Origin: Roseovarius sp. W115
GTDB taxonomy: Bacteria > Pseudomonadota > Alphaproteobacteria > Rhodobacterales > Rhodobacteraceae
Direction of reading: 5' to 3'
Length of the DNA stretch: 64,000 nt
NCBI RefSeq assembly: GCF_032842945.2
Contig: NZ_CP146606.1
Coordinates: 1,368,501 to 1,432,500, forward strand
The position numbers were made by a program, and so were the translations under genes. Positions 26,096-35,887 of the stretch are shown piece by piece (positions within the stretch are counted from its first letter, which is position 1; each line of letters begins with the position of its first letter). The notes under the pieces are model-generated. The model saw only the letters and a program-made list of their open reading frames with translations. It was not told the DNA's origin and searched no databases.

Positions 26096-28648
26096 CTAAC
26101 CCGCATTGCGCGCTTCGCTGCGGAATTCGGTTTCGTCTGTCACAGCAAACCGACCACCGCGAATTTTACGAAGTTTTCCCCCTCGCAACAACTCTCCAAA
26201 GGAGCGCAGACCATCTTCGCGAGAATAGCTGTCTGACGTCACTTCTTTCAGCTTGCTCATCAGCATTGGACGAGAAAACTCGGCGCGGCCTTCAACATCA
26301 GACATATAGGCCGCAGCGGCTTCTAGGATTTCAGGAAGTTCCGTAGCACCCATTTCCTCGGCAAATGTCGCGAACCCACCCATCATATCCGATTGCATTT
26401 CTGACTCGGATTGACGTTCGCCAGCGGAAACACGGCGCGGACGAACCGGGTCACGCTCAACGTCAACGCGTTGTTCAGCGACAAGCTTCAACGGCGCGGG
26501 ATCCAGGTCTTCTGGCCGTGTTGGGCGACGTGACGCAGTTGTCGTTTCGGACGTGCTGGGACGACGCGGACGTACAACTTCGGCCAGATCAGAGCGATAA
26601 GGCGACTCATCCACGTCATTGTCGATCTTTCCGCCAGCTTTGTGTTCTGCTCGGGTCGCGGCGACAGCGGCGCGCAGATGCTGAATCGCGTTGCGGCGGA
26701 GTGACGCCTCTTTGTCTTCCATCTGCGAGTCAGCTTCGTCAAAGATGCGCTCAACGTCTTGCTCCGGCTCATTTTTCCCCATGCCAAGCAAGCGTTTCAA
26801 ACCACGTGGCTTTTCTTTTTCTGGTTCCGGATCAGCCTCGATGGCAAGGTCCATCTCAGCTTCTGGAGTTGGATCGAGATCAGACGCTGTCGTCATATCC
26901 TCCGCGCTGCTCAAAGCGTCTCGCTGTTCCGCCATTGCCAGAGCGGCATCGGCGATTTCTTCGGCCTCAGCCAGATCAATTGCTTCCTCGGGCGCCTCAG
27001 CGACCTCGACCGCATCTTCGATGACGTCCTTCACTGACGCATCGGCCTCTGTGCTCATCTCGGCTTCAACCTCTGCGAGTTCGCGCAGCAGATCCGCTTC
27101 GTCTTCGGGACTTAGGGTCGAGTCACCAAGATTATCTTCCAAGATTTCTGAGAGATCTTCTTCAACGATTTCAACACGGTCGTCGCTACCCAGGACGAGC
27201 GGCTCGGGATCTTCTTCAAGTGCCGCGACATCTTCGACAACATCGCCCGACATTTCGTCTGCGGATTCGAAGTTGGTTACTGGAGTCTCGCTTGCCTCTG
27301 TCGTGGCAAGCGCTTCCACATCAGTGTCCGCAAAGTTGTCAGGAGTGGCATCTGCCAAAAGTTGAGCCAGCTCATCTTCGTCGATGGTTTCCGTCTCTTC
27401 CTTCGGCTCTATGTCAGCCTCGACTGCTTCGACAGCGTCAGTGTCAAAAACCTCTGAACTTTCCTCAGTTTCCGAGGTTTGACTTGCATCGGCAGCAGCA
27501 TCTTCATCGTCGTCCAGAAACGCGTCTTCAAGGGTTTCAACAGCGCGGTCCAGTTGAGGTGTCGCATCGACATCTTCTTCTTCATCCCGCGTTGACGCTA
27601 GCAACGCTTCCAGCTCGGAAGATGTATCCTCCAGCAAATCTTCCGCGTGTTCATCCTCACTGAAGTCTTGCGCCGGGAATTCAGTTTCGCTTTGCGCCGC
27701 AATAGCGCGAATACGCTGCAGCTTTTCGGCAATGTCATCTGTTTCGGATTCTTTGGGATCGTCTTCTGTAGCAGTTCCTGCATCGGCTGAATCAGCAATA
27801 AAATCAGACAATTCTAGCGGTTCATCCCTCTGGATGTCTTCAAGTCCGGCGATTTCGGCCTCTATTTCGTTGACTTCAACCGCTTCGTCCACCGACTCAT
27901 CATGTTGCGCGGCAGCCATTTCAGCCTCTTCAGCCGCAGCATCGGCCATGAATGCCGCAATGTCTGGATCAAGGTCGTAGGGTTCGGATGCCGGCGCGTC
28001 TTCTTCGGCTTCCGCTTCTTCCGAAGCAGGCTCTTCTACCTTTGCTTCGTCCGATTCAGCTGTTTCGCAAACCTCAAAATCTTCTGCTACCGGAGTAGCT
28101 TCATCTTCAGCAGAAGTTTCTGGCTCATCCAGCGCCTCTTTGGCTGAGAGGTCGTCTGCGAATTCCTCTTCTTCCGCTACTTCTTCGGATGAAGTTTCGG
28201 GGGTCTCATCAGCTTCAACAATGTCTGCAGGATCTGTCGCAACAGGTTCAAGTGCCTCTACCGGCTCTTCAGCAATATCATCCGTCTCTTTGAGAACGTC
28301 GTCTGCCGGCGCGGCGTCGTCTGCCGGCGCGGCTTCAACTGGTGTTTCTGCCTCAGGCGCAAGCAATCCGGTCGTAGCGAGAGCGCCATCGGCATCCTGA
28401 GCGCGCAGGTGAATTTTGCCCTGGTCTTCATGCGCTTCAACGCGGCGAGCGATTTCGCGTTCAGCAATGCGCGCGAGCATTTCGGCGTCGGGTGTCGGCG
28501 GTTCGGCCCCGAAATAGCGATCATCGGCGGCCAAATCGCGGAAATATTCCGCAATTGCCTTCATTGTATCGAAAGAATCATCGAATCCTTCTAGCGTGCA
28601 CGAGAACGTGCCGTACGAAACTGTTAGGATTTTACTTGTACTTACCAT
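26096..28648 (-). CDS. Large acidic protein of unknown function
   Basis: This 850-residue protein has three parts. The N-terminus (about 1-75) is an ordered domain, [21 protein letters not shown], then [19 protein letters not shown]. The middle (about 90-650) is a very acidic, Ala/Glu/Asp/Ser-rich stretch, probably disordered. The C-terminus (about 755-850) is a compact domain with [19 protein letters not shown] and [15 protein letters not shown], which looks like a winged-helix or similar nucleic-acid-binding fold. Just before it is a more basic stretch ([20 protein letters not shown]). No signal peptide or membrane segment. I recognise no named family. It is divergent from thiN and has its own terminator. 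Confidence 0.85.
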   Translation of the reverse strand: MVSTSKILTVSYGTFSCTLEGFDDSFDTMKAIAEYFRDLAADDRYFGAEPPTPDAEMLARIAEREIARRVEAHEDQGKIHLRAQDADGALATTGLLAPEAETPVEAAPADDAAPADDVLKETDDIAEEPVEALEPVATDPADIVEADETPETSSEEVAEEEEFADDLSAKEALDEPETSAEDEATPVAEDFEVCETAESDEAKVEEPASEEAEAEEDAPASEPYDLDPDIAAFMADAAAEEAEMAAAQHDESVDEAVEVNEIEAEIAGLEDIQRDEPLELSDFIADSADAGTATEDDPKESETDDIAEKLQRIRAIAAQSETEFPAQDFSEDEHAEDLLEDTSSELEALLASTRDEEEDVDATPQLDRAVETLEDAFLDDDEDAAADASQTSETEESSEVFDTDAVEAVEADIEPKEETETIDEDELAQLLADATPDNFADTDVEALATTEASETPVTNFESADEMSGDVVEDVAALEEDPEPLVLGSDDRVEIVEEDLSEILEDNLGDSTLSPEDEADLLRELAEVEAEMSTEADASVKDVIEDAVEVAEAPEEAIDLAEAEEIADAALAMAEQRDALSSAEDMTTASDLDPTPEAEMDLAIEADPEPEKEKPRGLKRLLGMGKNEPEQDVERIFDEADSQMEDKEASLRRNAIQHLRAAVAATRAEHKAGGKIDNDVDESPYRSDLAEVVRPRRPSTSETTTASRRPTRPEDLDPAPLKLVAEQRVDVERDPVRPRRVSAGERQSESEMQSDMMGGFATFAEEMGATELPEILEAAAAYMSDVEGRAEFSRPMLMSKLKEVTSDSYSREDGLRSFGELLRGGKLRKIRGGRFAVTDETEFRSEARNAG

Positions 28649-28798
28649 TTTTTATTGCTCGCTCTGCATGACCTGCGACATCAGGATTTACCATGTTGCC
28701 CTAGACCAAAGCGGCCCGATTCTTAGAATTTTAGCGTATCATTTCACGGCTAGAATGTGTCTTGTTTCCAAAATAGAGGTTAATCCGGGGAAAATTAG

Positions 28799-29470
28799 GT
28801 GATTGTTTACAATTCTTACCCTGTGACTTTGGTTGGTGGTGGTTCCTTGGACAAAAGTGACCTGAGTCGCGCTTTGTCCATAGGATCTTACACAGTTGCG
28901 GCCGATGGCGGCGCAGAGGCCGCGATTAACCATAATGTCCTACCAAACGCGATTATTGGCGATTTTGATTCAATCTCAGATAAATACCTTTCCAAAATTC
29001 CCAGCGATGCACAGCACCGAATCGAAGAACAAGACAGCACGGATTTCGACAAGTGTCTGCGCAACATTGATAGCCCACTCATCCTTGCCGTTGGGTTTAC
29101 AGGCGCGCGAATCGATCATCAGCTTGCCGCATTCAACACCCTCGTGCGCTATCCCGACAAGCGGTGCATCCTGCTCGGCCCTTGCGATACCGTTTTTCTT
29201 GCACCGCCAGCGATCAATCTGGACTTGCCTGCGAGTACGACCGTGTCGCTTTTTCCGATGGGCGCCGTTGAAGGGCATTCTGAGGGTCTGAAATGGCCTA
29301 TATCCGGTATTTGTTTCACACCAGACGGCCAAATCGGGACATCAAATGAAGCCACAGGCCCAGTATCGCTTGCCCTGACCGCACCAAAAATGCTGGTCAC
29401 AGTTCCATCAGAGCATTTTGAACTGGTTGCGAACGCGTTGCAGAACACAGCGTCCCATTGGCCAAGTTAA
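28799..29470 (+). CDS. thiN: Thiamine diphosphokinase
   Basis: This 223-residue enzyme makes thiamine diphosphate from thiamine and ATP. ADGGAEAAINHNVLPNAIIG (from residue 35) and GDFDSIS (54-60) are the nucleotide and magnesium site. QDSTDFDKCL near residue 78 and GARIDHQLAAFNTLV are further family blocks. The start is GTG 28799 (MIVYNSYPVTLVGGG), with GGGGA eight or nine bases upstream. No TPP riboswitch was seen in the 150-base gap to the divergent acidic-protein gene. Confidence 0.9.
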   Translation: MIVYNSYPVTLVGGGSLDKSDLSRALSIGSYTVAADGGAEAAINHNVLPNAIIGDFDSISDKYLSKIPSDAQHRIEEQDSTDFDKCLRNIDSPLILAVGFTGARIDHQLAAFNTLVRYPDKRCILLGPCDTVFLAPPAINLDLPASTTVSLFPMGAVEGHSEGLKWPISGICFTPDGQIGTSNEATGPVSLALTAPKMLVTVPSEHFELVANALQNTASHWPS

Positions 29471-29479
29471 GAAATCGTA

Positions 29480-30853
29480 TCAACAGTTTGGAATGTTGAC
29501 AGCGAGACCGCCCAGCGAAGTTTCTTTATAGCGTTCGCTCATATCGAGACCGGTTTGGCGCATGGTCTCAATACAGGCATCTAAAGGGACAAGATGTGTG
29601 CCGTCACCGCGCATAGCGAGGCTGGCTGCGCTGACGGCCTTAATTGCGCCCAACCCATTGCGTTCGATGCAAGGTACCTGCACCAGACCTTTGACTGGAT
29701 CACAGGTCATTCCAAGGTGATGCTCAAGCGCAATTTCAGCCGCATTTTCGATCTGAGCTGGTGTGCCGCCCAGGACTGCGGCCAAACCAGCGGCGCCCAT
29801 TGCGGCAGCACTTCCCACCTCGGCCTGACAACCGGCCTCGGCTCCGCTGATCGAGGCATTGAATTTGACAAGGCCGCCGATGGCTGCGGCTGTCAAAAGG
29901 AAGGTTTCAATCTCTGATTCAGACGCGCCCGGAACATGCTCCAGCCAGTATTTGATCACTGCAGGCACAACGCCCGCGGCCCCATTGGTGGGTGCCGTGA
30001 CAACTTGCCCCCCGGCGGCGTTTTCTTCGTTGACAGCCATCGCATAGACACTGATCCAGTCATTAATCTTATGCGGTGCATTCAGGTTTGTGCCACGCTC
30101 GGCAATGAGCGCATCGTGAATGCCCTTGGCGCGGCGCTTCACCTGCAACCCGCCGGGCAGGATGCCCTCTTGCGTGATACCACGTTCAATACAGCCATTC
30201 ATCACCTGCCAAAGCCGAGCGACACCACTGCGCAGGTTTTCAGTACCGCCACGCTCAATTTCGTTGGCCTTCTTCATTTCAGCGATAGACTTGCCACTGG
30301 TTTCAGCCATTTGCAGCATCTCTTGGGCAGATTTGAACGGATAGGGTATGGGCGCGCCTTCATCCGTATCCTGACCTGAGGCAAGCTCTGCCTCGGTCAT
30401 CACAAAGCCACCGCCAATGGAGTAATAGGTCTCTTGCAAGATCACATCGCCTTGGCTGTCGGTGGCCATCAGGATCATACCATTGGCATGACCAGGCAAG
30501 TTCGGGCCAAAGTCAAACACCAGATCATCTTTGGGATTGAATGACAGCGTCGGAAGATCAGGTGGTGTGACAGTCTGCGTTTCGCGAATGGCCTCAAGCG
30601 CCGCCTCAGCCTGATCATGGTCATAATCATCAGGACGAAATCCTGCGAGGCCCAAAATAGTCGCGCGATCCGTCGCATGCCCAACACCGGTAAAAGCAAG
30701 AGACCCATGCAAAGATCCGCGCAATCCATGAAATTCAAAGGGAGATGCCCGCATGGCATCCAGAAAGCGCGCAGCCGCAACCATCGGTCCCATTGTATGG
30801 GAGGACGACGGTCCAATGCCGATTTTGAACATATCAAAGACGGATAGAAACAT
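29480..30853 (-). CDS. sdaA: L-serine ammonia-lyase (single-chain)
   Basis: This 457-residue iron-sulfur enzyme converts L-serine to pyruvate and ammonia. The beta part starts [24 protein letters not shown], a near-invariant family start. The alpha part carries cysteines in [30 protein letters not shown] and the final residue of the protein (IPNC), the expected ligands or tail of the 4Fe-4S site. The length is normal for fused SdaA. It could consume serine made from glycine released by sarcosine oxidation, but that link is inference. Confidence 0.95.
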   Translation of the reverse strand: MFLSVFDMFKIGIGPSSSHTMGPMVAAARFLDAMRASPFEFHGLRGSLHGSLAFTGVGHATDRATILGLAGFRPDDYDHDQAEAALEAIRETQTVTPPDLPTLSFNPKDDLVFDFGPNLPGHANGMILMATDSQGDVILQETYYSIGGGFVMTEAELASGQDTDEGAPIPYPFKSAQEMLQMAETSGKSIAEMKKANEIERGGTENLRSGVARLWQVMNGCIERGITQEGILPGGLQVKRRAKGIHDALIAERGTNLNAPHKINDWISVYAMAVNEENAAGGQVVTAPTNGAAGVVPAVIKYWLEHVPGASESEIETFLLTAAAIGGLVKFNASISGAEAGCQAEVGSAAAMGAAGLAAVLGGTPAQIENAAEIALEHHLGMTCDPVKGLVQVPCIERNGLGAIKAVSAASLAMRGDGTHLVPLDACIETMRQTGLDMSERYKETSLGGLAVNIPNC

Positions 30854-31057
30854 AGCTCTTGCTTAACATAGGTGGCTGTCCGTGGCTCTTTTATGTTGTG
30901 GGATCGAATACACAATGTGCAAAAGCGACCAAGAACACAAAGTCCCCGCCACAGATCGGTTTGGTTTGTCTTCGTGATCTCATATTCACCGTAATTTAAC
31001 AGGCTTTGCTCAGACTGATGTCACAGACGCAACTGAATATAGCCCAGAGGCGGTCAA

Positions 31058-31174
31058 ATGCAGACAGCAGGTTTTATACTGATGCTGGCCACAGGTGTTC
31101 TTCTTTTCTTTGAAGCAGGGCATGACACTCAAACCAGTTCCTCGATGAACTGGTCCATCGTGGCACAGCCGTGA
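31058..31174 (+). CDS. Possible small membrane or secreted peptide (38 aa)
   Basis: In the 419-base gap between sdaA and rpiA, ATG 31058 has GAGG seven bases upstream and opens a 38-residue frame. It has a hydrophobic segment (AGFILMLATGVLLFFEAG) and a short polar tail ending IVAQP. A perfect 9-bp hairpin begins nine bases after its stop. Ribosome site, hydrophobic helix and downstream hairpin make it plausible, but nothing else supports it. The rest of the gap shows no clear gene. Confidence 0.4.
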   Translation: MQTAGFILMLATGVLLFFEAGHDTQTSSSMNWSIVAQP

Positions 31175-31182
31175 ATGATGCA

Positions 31183-31210
31183 GAGGGCGAAAACTTGGCA
31201 ATTCGCCCTC
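31183..31210 (+). other. Perfect 9-bp hairpin before rpiA
   Basis: GAGGGCGAA and TTCGCCCTC flank a ten-base loop. No T tract follows (GCCCCCGGG comes next), so it is not a standard terminator. It could end the small ORF before it, protect a transcript end, or sit in the rpiA leader, 63 bases ahead of that gene. Confidence 0.6.
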
Positions 31211-31272
31211 GCCCCCGGGAACAAACTCCGTATAACGCGCCCTGAACCGATTGGTATCTGGGGAGATGCGTC

Positions 31273-32061
31273 ATGACCGGAGAACTGTCACCGATTGATA
31301 AGGCCAAATTCGTGGCGGCCAAACGGTCTGTGGATTTTGTAGAAGACGGCATGCGTGTGGGTCTCGGCACCGGATCAACCGCCGCCTGGATGGTGCGCTG
31401 CCTTGGCGAACTGGTCCGCGAAGACAGTCTCAAAATCCGAGGCGTTCCCACATCCACAAGAACGGCCGAACTTGCGCGTGAAGTCGGCATCGAGGTCATT
31501 AGCCTGGATGAGGCACGTTGGATTGACGTGACAATCGATGGCGCGGATGAATTCGATGGCAATCTCAACCTGATCAAAGGTGGCGGCGGAGCACTCTTGC
31601 AGGAAAAAATCGTCGCCACGGCGTCGGATCAGATGGTGGTCATCACTGACGCCGGCAAGGAAGTCGAAAAACTGGGTGCGTTTCCCTTACCGGTTGAAGT
31701 CATTCCATTCGGCTGGCAAACAACCAAGTCGCTTATCGAGGAACTTTTGATCTCGATGGATGTGCTGGGCCGCGATGCGTCTCTTCGCATGAACGGCAGC
31801 CGTCCGTTTGTAACAGATGAAGGCAATTATATTCTCGATCTGCATCTGGGCCGCATTGGCGATGCGCATCAGATGGCCATGGTCCTTAATCAGATGCCTG
31901 GCGTGGTTGAAAATGGGCTTTTCATAGATATCTGCGATATAGTGGTGGTTGGCTTCGGCGATGGCCGGGTCGAAACTCGCGATATCAACGATGGAACAGT
32001 GGCAGAGGATCGTCTTGATTTTGTTGAGACAGACAATCTGTTTTCTGATCTTCAAGATTAA
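31273..32061 (+). CDS. rpiA: Ribose-5-phosphate isomerase A
   Basis: This 262-residue cytoplasmic enzyme interconverts ribose 5-phosphate and ribulose 5-phosphate. Substrate-binding motifs are GLGTGSTAAWMVR (near residue 33), DGADEFDGNLNLIKGGGGAL (near residue 93) and KLG/AFPLPVEVIPF. GGGGAGATGCGTC precedes the ATG. It is followed 11 bases later by gor, which in this group is a usual neighbour. Confidence 0.96.
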   Translation: MTGELSPIDKAKFVAAKRSVDFVEDGMRVGLGTGSTAAWMVRCLGELVREDSLKIRGVPTSTRTAELAREVGIEVISLDEARWIDVTIDGADEFDGNLNLIKGGGGALLQEKIVATASDQMVVITDAGKEVEKLGAFPLPVEVIPFGWQTTKSLIEELLISMDVLGRDASLRMNGSRPFVTDEGNYILDLHLGRIGDAHQMAMVLNQMPGVVENGLFIDICDIVVVGFGDGRVETRDINDGTVAEDRLDFVETDNLFSDLQD

Positions 32062-32072
32062 GGCAGAAACTC

Positions 32073-33431
32073 ATGGCATTTGACTACGACCTCTTTGTCA
32101 TTGGCGGTGGATCGGGCGGGGTACGTGCTGCGCGCGTGGCAGGCCAAGGCGGCGCGAAAGTGGCCCTGGCAGAAGAGGACCGTTATGGCGGAACCTGCGT
32201 CATTCGCGGCTGCGTGCCCAAGAAGCTCATGGTTTTTGCCTCTGAATTTGCCCAAGCCCCCGCTGAGGCGCAGGCTTATGGTTGGGACATGTCACTTGGT
32301 GCGTTTGATTGGACCGCCTTTTCGGGAAGACTGAATGCAGAGCTGGATCGGCTGGAAGGTATCTATCGAAGCTTACTGAGAGGTTCCAATGTCGAGAGCT
32401 TCGATGCGAGGGCCCGGATCAAGGACGCGCATACGGTAGAGCTTGCAACTGGTGAAAGCTTCACCGCCAAGCACATATTGATCGCCACCGGAGGCCATCC
32501 GGTGCGACCTGACTTGCCGAATGCGGAATTGGGAATGGTGTCGGACGACTTATTCCATATGAAATCCCTGCCCAAATCCATTCTGATCGTGGGTGGCGGC
32601 TATATCGCGTGCGAATTTGCCTGTATTTTGAATGGTCTTGGCGTGGAAGTGACACAATACTATCGCGGCGCGCAGGTCCTGAGGGGCTTTGACGATGAAG
32701 CGCGTGGCCTGATTGCGGATTCCATGTGCGAGAAAGGCATCGACCTGCATGTTGGAACCAATATTCTGGAGATGTCAAAATCAGAAGGCGATGCTGTCCG
32801 GGTAAAATCCACGAATGGGATCGAACGTAATTTTGACGCTGTGCTCTTTGCCACGGGACGTGACCCTAATTCGGCAGATATGGGTTTGGAAGACGTTGGT
32901 GTAAAGCTGGGGCGGCGCGGAGAAATTGTGGTCGATGAATACAGCCAAACCGCCGTGCCATCCATTTACGCGATTGGCGACGTGACCAACCGGGTGAACC
33001 TCACACCAGTGGCCATTCGAGAAGGCATGGCCTTTGTCGACACCGTGTTCAACGGCAAGCCAACACCTGTGGACCACGATTTGATCCCATCAGCCGTGTT
33101 CACACAACCCGAGTTTGGATCGGTTGGCCTTAGCGAAGAGGCCGCGCGTGATCAGGAACCCATTGACGTCTATTGCACCTCTTTTCGCCCGATGCGTACC
33201 GCCTTTGCCGAGCAACCGGATCGCGTTTTGATGAAACTCGTCGTGTCGAAAGCCACAAATAAGGTATTAGGCTGCCATATCGTCGCACCGGGGGCGGGTG
33301 AAATGATCCAGATGGCCGGCATTGCCGTCAAAATGGGCGCGACAAAAGAAGATTTTGACCGGACAGTGGCGGTACACCCCACAATGTCTGAAGAACTGGT
33401 GACAATGCGCGAGCCGATGAGAAGCGCTTGA
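32073..33431 (+). CDS. gor: Glutathione-disulfide reductase
   Basis: This 452-residue FAD enzyme reduces glutathione disulfide with NADPH. The redox-active pair is C42 and C47 in GGTCVIRGCVPKKLM. The FAD motif FVIGGGSGGVRAARVA lies near residues 8-22 and the NADPH motif LIVGGGYIACEFA near residue 172. The C-terminal HPTMSEELVTMREP carries the catalytic His and Glu. It lies between rpiA and hflK. Glutathione from here also feeds the formaldehyde pathway represented by fghA. Confidence 0.95.
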   Translation: MAFDYDLFVIGGGSGGVRAARVAGQGGAKVALAEEDRYGGTCVIRGCVPKKLMVFASEFAQAPAEAQAYGWDMSLGAFDWTAFSGRLNAELDRLEGIYRSLLRGSNVESFDARARIKDAHTVELATGESFTAKHILIATGGHPVRPDLPNAELGMVSDDLFHMKSLPKSILIVGGGYIACEFACILNGLGVEVTQYYRGAQVLRGFDDEARGLIADSMCEKGIDLHVGTNILEMSKSEGDAVRVKSTNGIERNFDAVLFATGRDPNSADMGLEDVGVKLGRRGEIVVDEYSQTAVPSIYAIGDVTNRVNLTPVAIREGMAFVDTVFNGKPTPVDHDLIPSAVFTQPEFGSVGLSEEAARDQEPIDVYCTSFRPMRTAFAEQPDRVLMKLVVSKATNKVLGCHIVAPGAGEMIQMAGIAVKMGATKEDFDRTVAVHPTMSEELVTMREPMRSA

Positions 33432-33503
33432 ATTTTTACCTGTCCTGCACAGGTTATGACTTAGAAACGCGCGTTTTGCGGGTAGAGGAAGGAAGAAAGT
33501 TTA

Positions 33504-34648
33504 ATGGCTGGACAATCTGGCGGCCCTTGGGGCGGCGGAGGTGGCAACCGGGGCGGCGATGACGATGACCGCGGCAACCGTGGCAACAACGGACGCAGAC
33601 CCCCGAAGGTGGCGGTCCGCAGATTCCGGAAATTGATGAACTGGTGCGCAAGGGCCAGGATCAATTGCGCGTACTCATGGGCGGTCGCGGTGGCGGCGGC
33701 AATTCCGGAGGCGAAGGTGGGGGCGGACCGACCTTTGGGCGCGGCAGCATTCTCATCGGACTGGCCATTGGCGTTATCCTTTGGGGCGCCGCAAGCTTCT
33801 ACACGGTCCGTCCAGAAGAACAGGCGGTCGAACTCTTTTTGGGTGATTATTATCGCACAACCAATCCAGGTTTGAACTTTGCGCCCTGGCCACTTGTGAC
33901 GCATGAAAAGCTGGCCGTGACACGCGAACAGAACGAAGACATTGGTGTCGGTGGCTCGGGGTCTGATGCAGGGTTGATGCTAACTGGCGATGAAAACATC
34001 GTGGATATCGACTTTCAGGTTGTTTGGAATATTTCCGACCCGGCGAAGTTCCTCTTCAACCTACGTGACCCACGCCCGACCATTCGCGCTGTTTCAGAAT
34101 CTGCGATGCGCGAAATTATTGCCCAGTCACAGCTGGCGCCTATCCTGAACAGGGATCGTGGTTCCATCGCAGGACGGCTGGAAGAACTGATCCAATTGAC
34201 GTTGGACAGCTACAACAGCGGCGTGAACATCATTCGTGTAAACTTTGACAAAGCCGACCCACCGCGTGAAGTGATCGACGCTTTCCGCGAAGTGCAGGCC
34301 GCAGAACAAGAACGTGACCGCCTTGAGAAAGAAGCGGATGCTTATGCAGCTCAGGTTCTCGCTCAGGCACGTGGTGAAGCAGCACAGACTTTGGAAGAAT
34401 CCGAAGCCTACCGCGCACAGGTCGTGAACGAAGCCCAGGGTGAGGCCAGTCGGTTTACGGCTGTTTTAGGTGAGTATCAAAAAGCACCTGAAGTGACGCG
34501 AAAACGCCTGTATCTGGAAGCAATGGAAGAAGTGCTTGGCGATATGGACAAAATTATCCTGGATGAAAATTCCAGCGGTGGACAAGGCATCGTGCCGTAT
34601 CTTCCGTTGAATGAGCTCCGCCGAAATCCGGCGGCGGGAGGACAGTAA
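33504..34648 (+). pseudogene. hflK: HflK (SPFH domain membrane protein), frameshifted near its N-terminus
   Basis: ATG 33504 with AGGAAGGA upstream starts MAGQSGGPWGGGGGNRG, the usual Gly/Asn-rich HflK start. The frame breaks at the C run 33600-33604. Reading -1 there (GAA at 33605) gives EGGGPQIPEIDELVRKGQDQ and continues to TGA 34648, about 381 residues in all. A membrane helix (SILIGLAIGVILWGAASFY) and a full SPFH domain follow. HflK pairs with HflC to hold FtsH in membrane quality control. One C is missing; because hflC is intact and coupled, a sequencing error is likely. Confidence 0.88.
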
Positions 34649-34649
34649 A

Positions 34650-35531
34650 ATGAAAAAGACAAGTTTCCTTCTGCCCATCCTTGGTGTGGTTATCATCACG
34701 GCTTTGTCGTCGATTTTCATCGTGGACGAACGTGAAAAGGCACTGGTTCTTCAGTTTGGTCGCGTTATCAGTGTCAAAGAAGATCCTGGGTTGGCGTTTA
34801 AACTGCCGCTGATCCAAGAGGTTGTGCGCTATGACGACCGCATTCTCAGCCGTGATATCGATCCGCTTGAGGTGACGCCTCTGGACGACAGGCGTCTGGT
34901 TGTGGACGCCTTTGCACGCTACAGGATTACCGATGTGGAGCGCTTCCGTCAGGCTGTTGGCGCTGGCGGCATTGAATTTGCCGAAGACAGGATTGACTCG
35001 ATCCTCCGCGCGCAAACCCGTGAAATCCTTGGTTCGGTGGCCTCCAACGACATTCTGAGCTCAGACCGGTTTGCCCTGATGCTGCGCATTCGTAACGGTG
35101 CCGTGGCACAAGCCAATTCGCTTGGTGTTGAAATCATCGACGTGCGTCTGAAGCGTACAGACCTTCCGGCGCAGAACCTTGATGCGACTTTTGCCCGGAT
35201 GCGCGCTGAACGTGAGCGTGAAGCAGCGGACGAACGTGCGCGCGGGAACGAGGCGGCCCAACGCGTTCGCGCGCAAGCTGACCGGACACAAGTCGAGATT
35301 GTGTCTGAAGCGCGACGCGAAGCCGAGATCACGCGCGGTGAAGCAGACGCGCAGCGCAACGCTATTTTCGCCCAAGCCTTTGGGGAAGATGCAGAATTCT
35401 TTGAGTTCTACCGATCACTCAATGCCTACCGAAAAGCGCTTCGCGGAGAAAATTCTTCAATGGTCCTGTCTCCTGACAGCGAATTCTTTAACTATCTGCG
35501 GTCAGATCAGGGCGCTGCGGCAAGTCAATGA
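34650..35531 (+). CDS. hflC: HflC (SPFH domain membrane protein)
   Basis: This 293-residue protein has an N-terminal membrane anchor (FLLPILGVVIITALSSIFIV, residues 5-24) and a periplasmic SPFH/band-7 domain (DEREKALVLQFGRVISVKEDPGLAF). A long charged coiled coil follows (ERERE/ADERARGNEAAQRVRAQADR), as usual. It forms a large ring with HflK around FtsH. I chose ATG 34650 with GGGAGGA seven bases upstream. It lies one base after hflK and overlaps the DUF2065 gene by ATGA. Confidence 0.95.
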   Translation: MKKTSFLLPILGVVIITALSSIFIVDEREKALVLQFGRVISVKEDPGLAFKLPLIQEVVRYDDRILSRDIDPLEVTPLDDRRLVVDAFARYRITDVERFRQAVGAGGIEFAEDRIDSILRAQTREILGSVASNDILSSDRFALMLRIRNGAVAQANSLGVEIIDVRLKRTDLPAQNLDATFARMRAEREREAADERARGNEAAQRVRAQADRTQVEIVSEARREAEITRGEADAQRNAIFAQAFGEDAEFFEFYRSLNAYRKALRGENSSMVLSPDSEFFNYLRSDQGAAASQ

Positions 35532-35725
35532 TTGAAACGATCTTTCTGGCCCTTGGGCTGGTGCTGATTGTCGAGGGGCTGGTGTATGCACTGGCCCCTT
35601 CGCTTGTCGAGCAACTGCTTGCTGCATTGCGTAGCCTTTCGGAAGAGCAAAGGCGTATGATGGGCCTGATTTCAATTGCGCTGGGAGTGGTTCTGGTTTG
35701 GTGCGCCAAGGCTCTCGGTTTCTGA
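35528..35725 (+). CDS. DUF2065 family small membrane protein
   Basis: This 65-residue protein has two membrane helices, at residues 3-24 (ETIFLALGLVLIVEGLVYAL) and 44-64 (MMGLISIALGVVLVWCAKAL). It matches the DUF2065 family (YjeT-like), which typically follows hflC. The overlap with hflC (ATGA) supports co-translation and a role in the HflKC-FtsH membrane complex, but no function is established. Confidence 0.92.
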   Translation: MIETIFLALGLVLIVEGLVYALAPSLVEQLLAALRSLSEEQRRMMGLISIALGVVLVWCAKALGF

Positions 35726-35887
35726 CAAAACACTTGTGTGAAAGATTGACAAATCATTCACATGACCGTGACATATTGTTGAGAAGTTTGCGCAGTGAAG
35801 TCGCGCACCTAGATAAATGATTAGAAAATGTGCAAATGGCCTGTCGCCAATTTGCGCAAAACCTATTTTGGCAAGGAGTGTTTCCGC

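Noticed and set aside
26691..27365. Ser-rich plus-strand frame opposite the acidic linker
   Set aside because: It is the complement of Asp/Glu-rich codons in the 850-residue gene; low complexity explains its openness.
28649..28798. A TPP riboswitch before thiN
   Set aside because: No conserved CTGAGA-type core was seen in the gap, and thiN in this position is usually not riboswitch-controlled.
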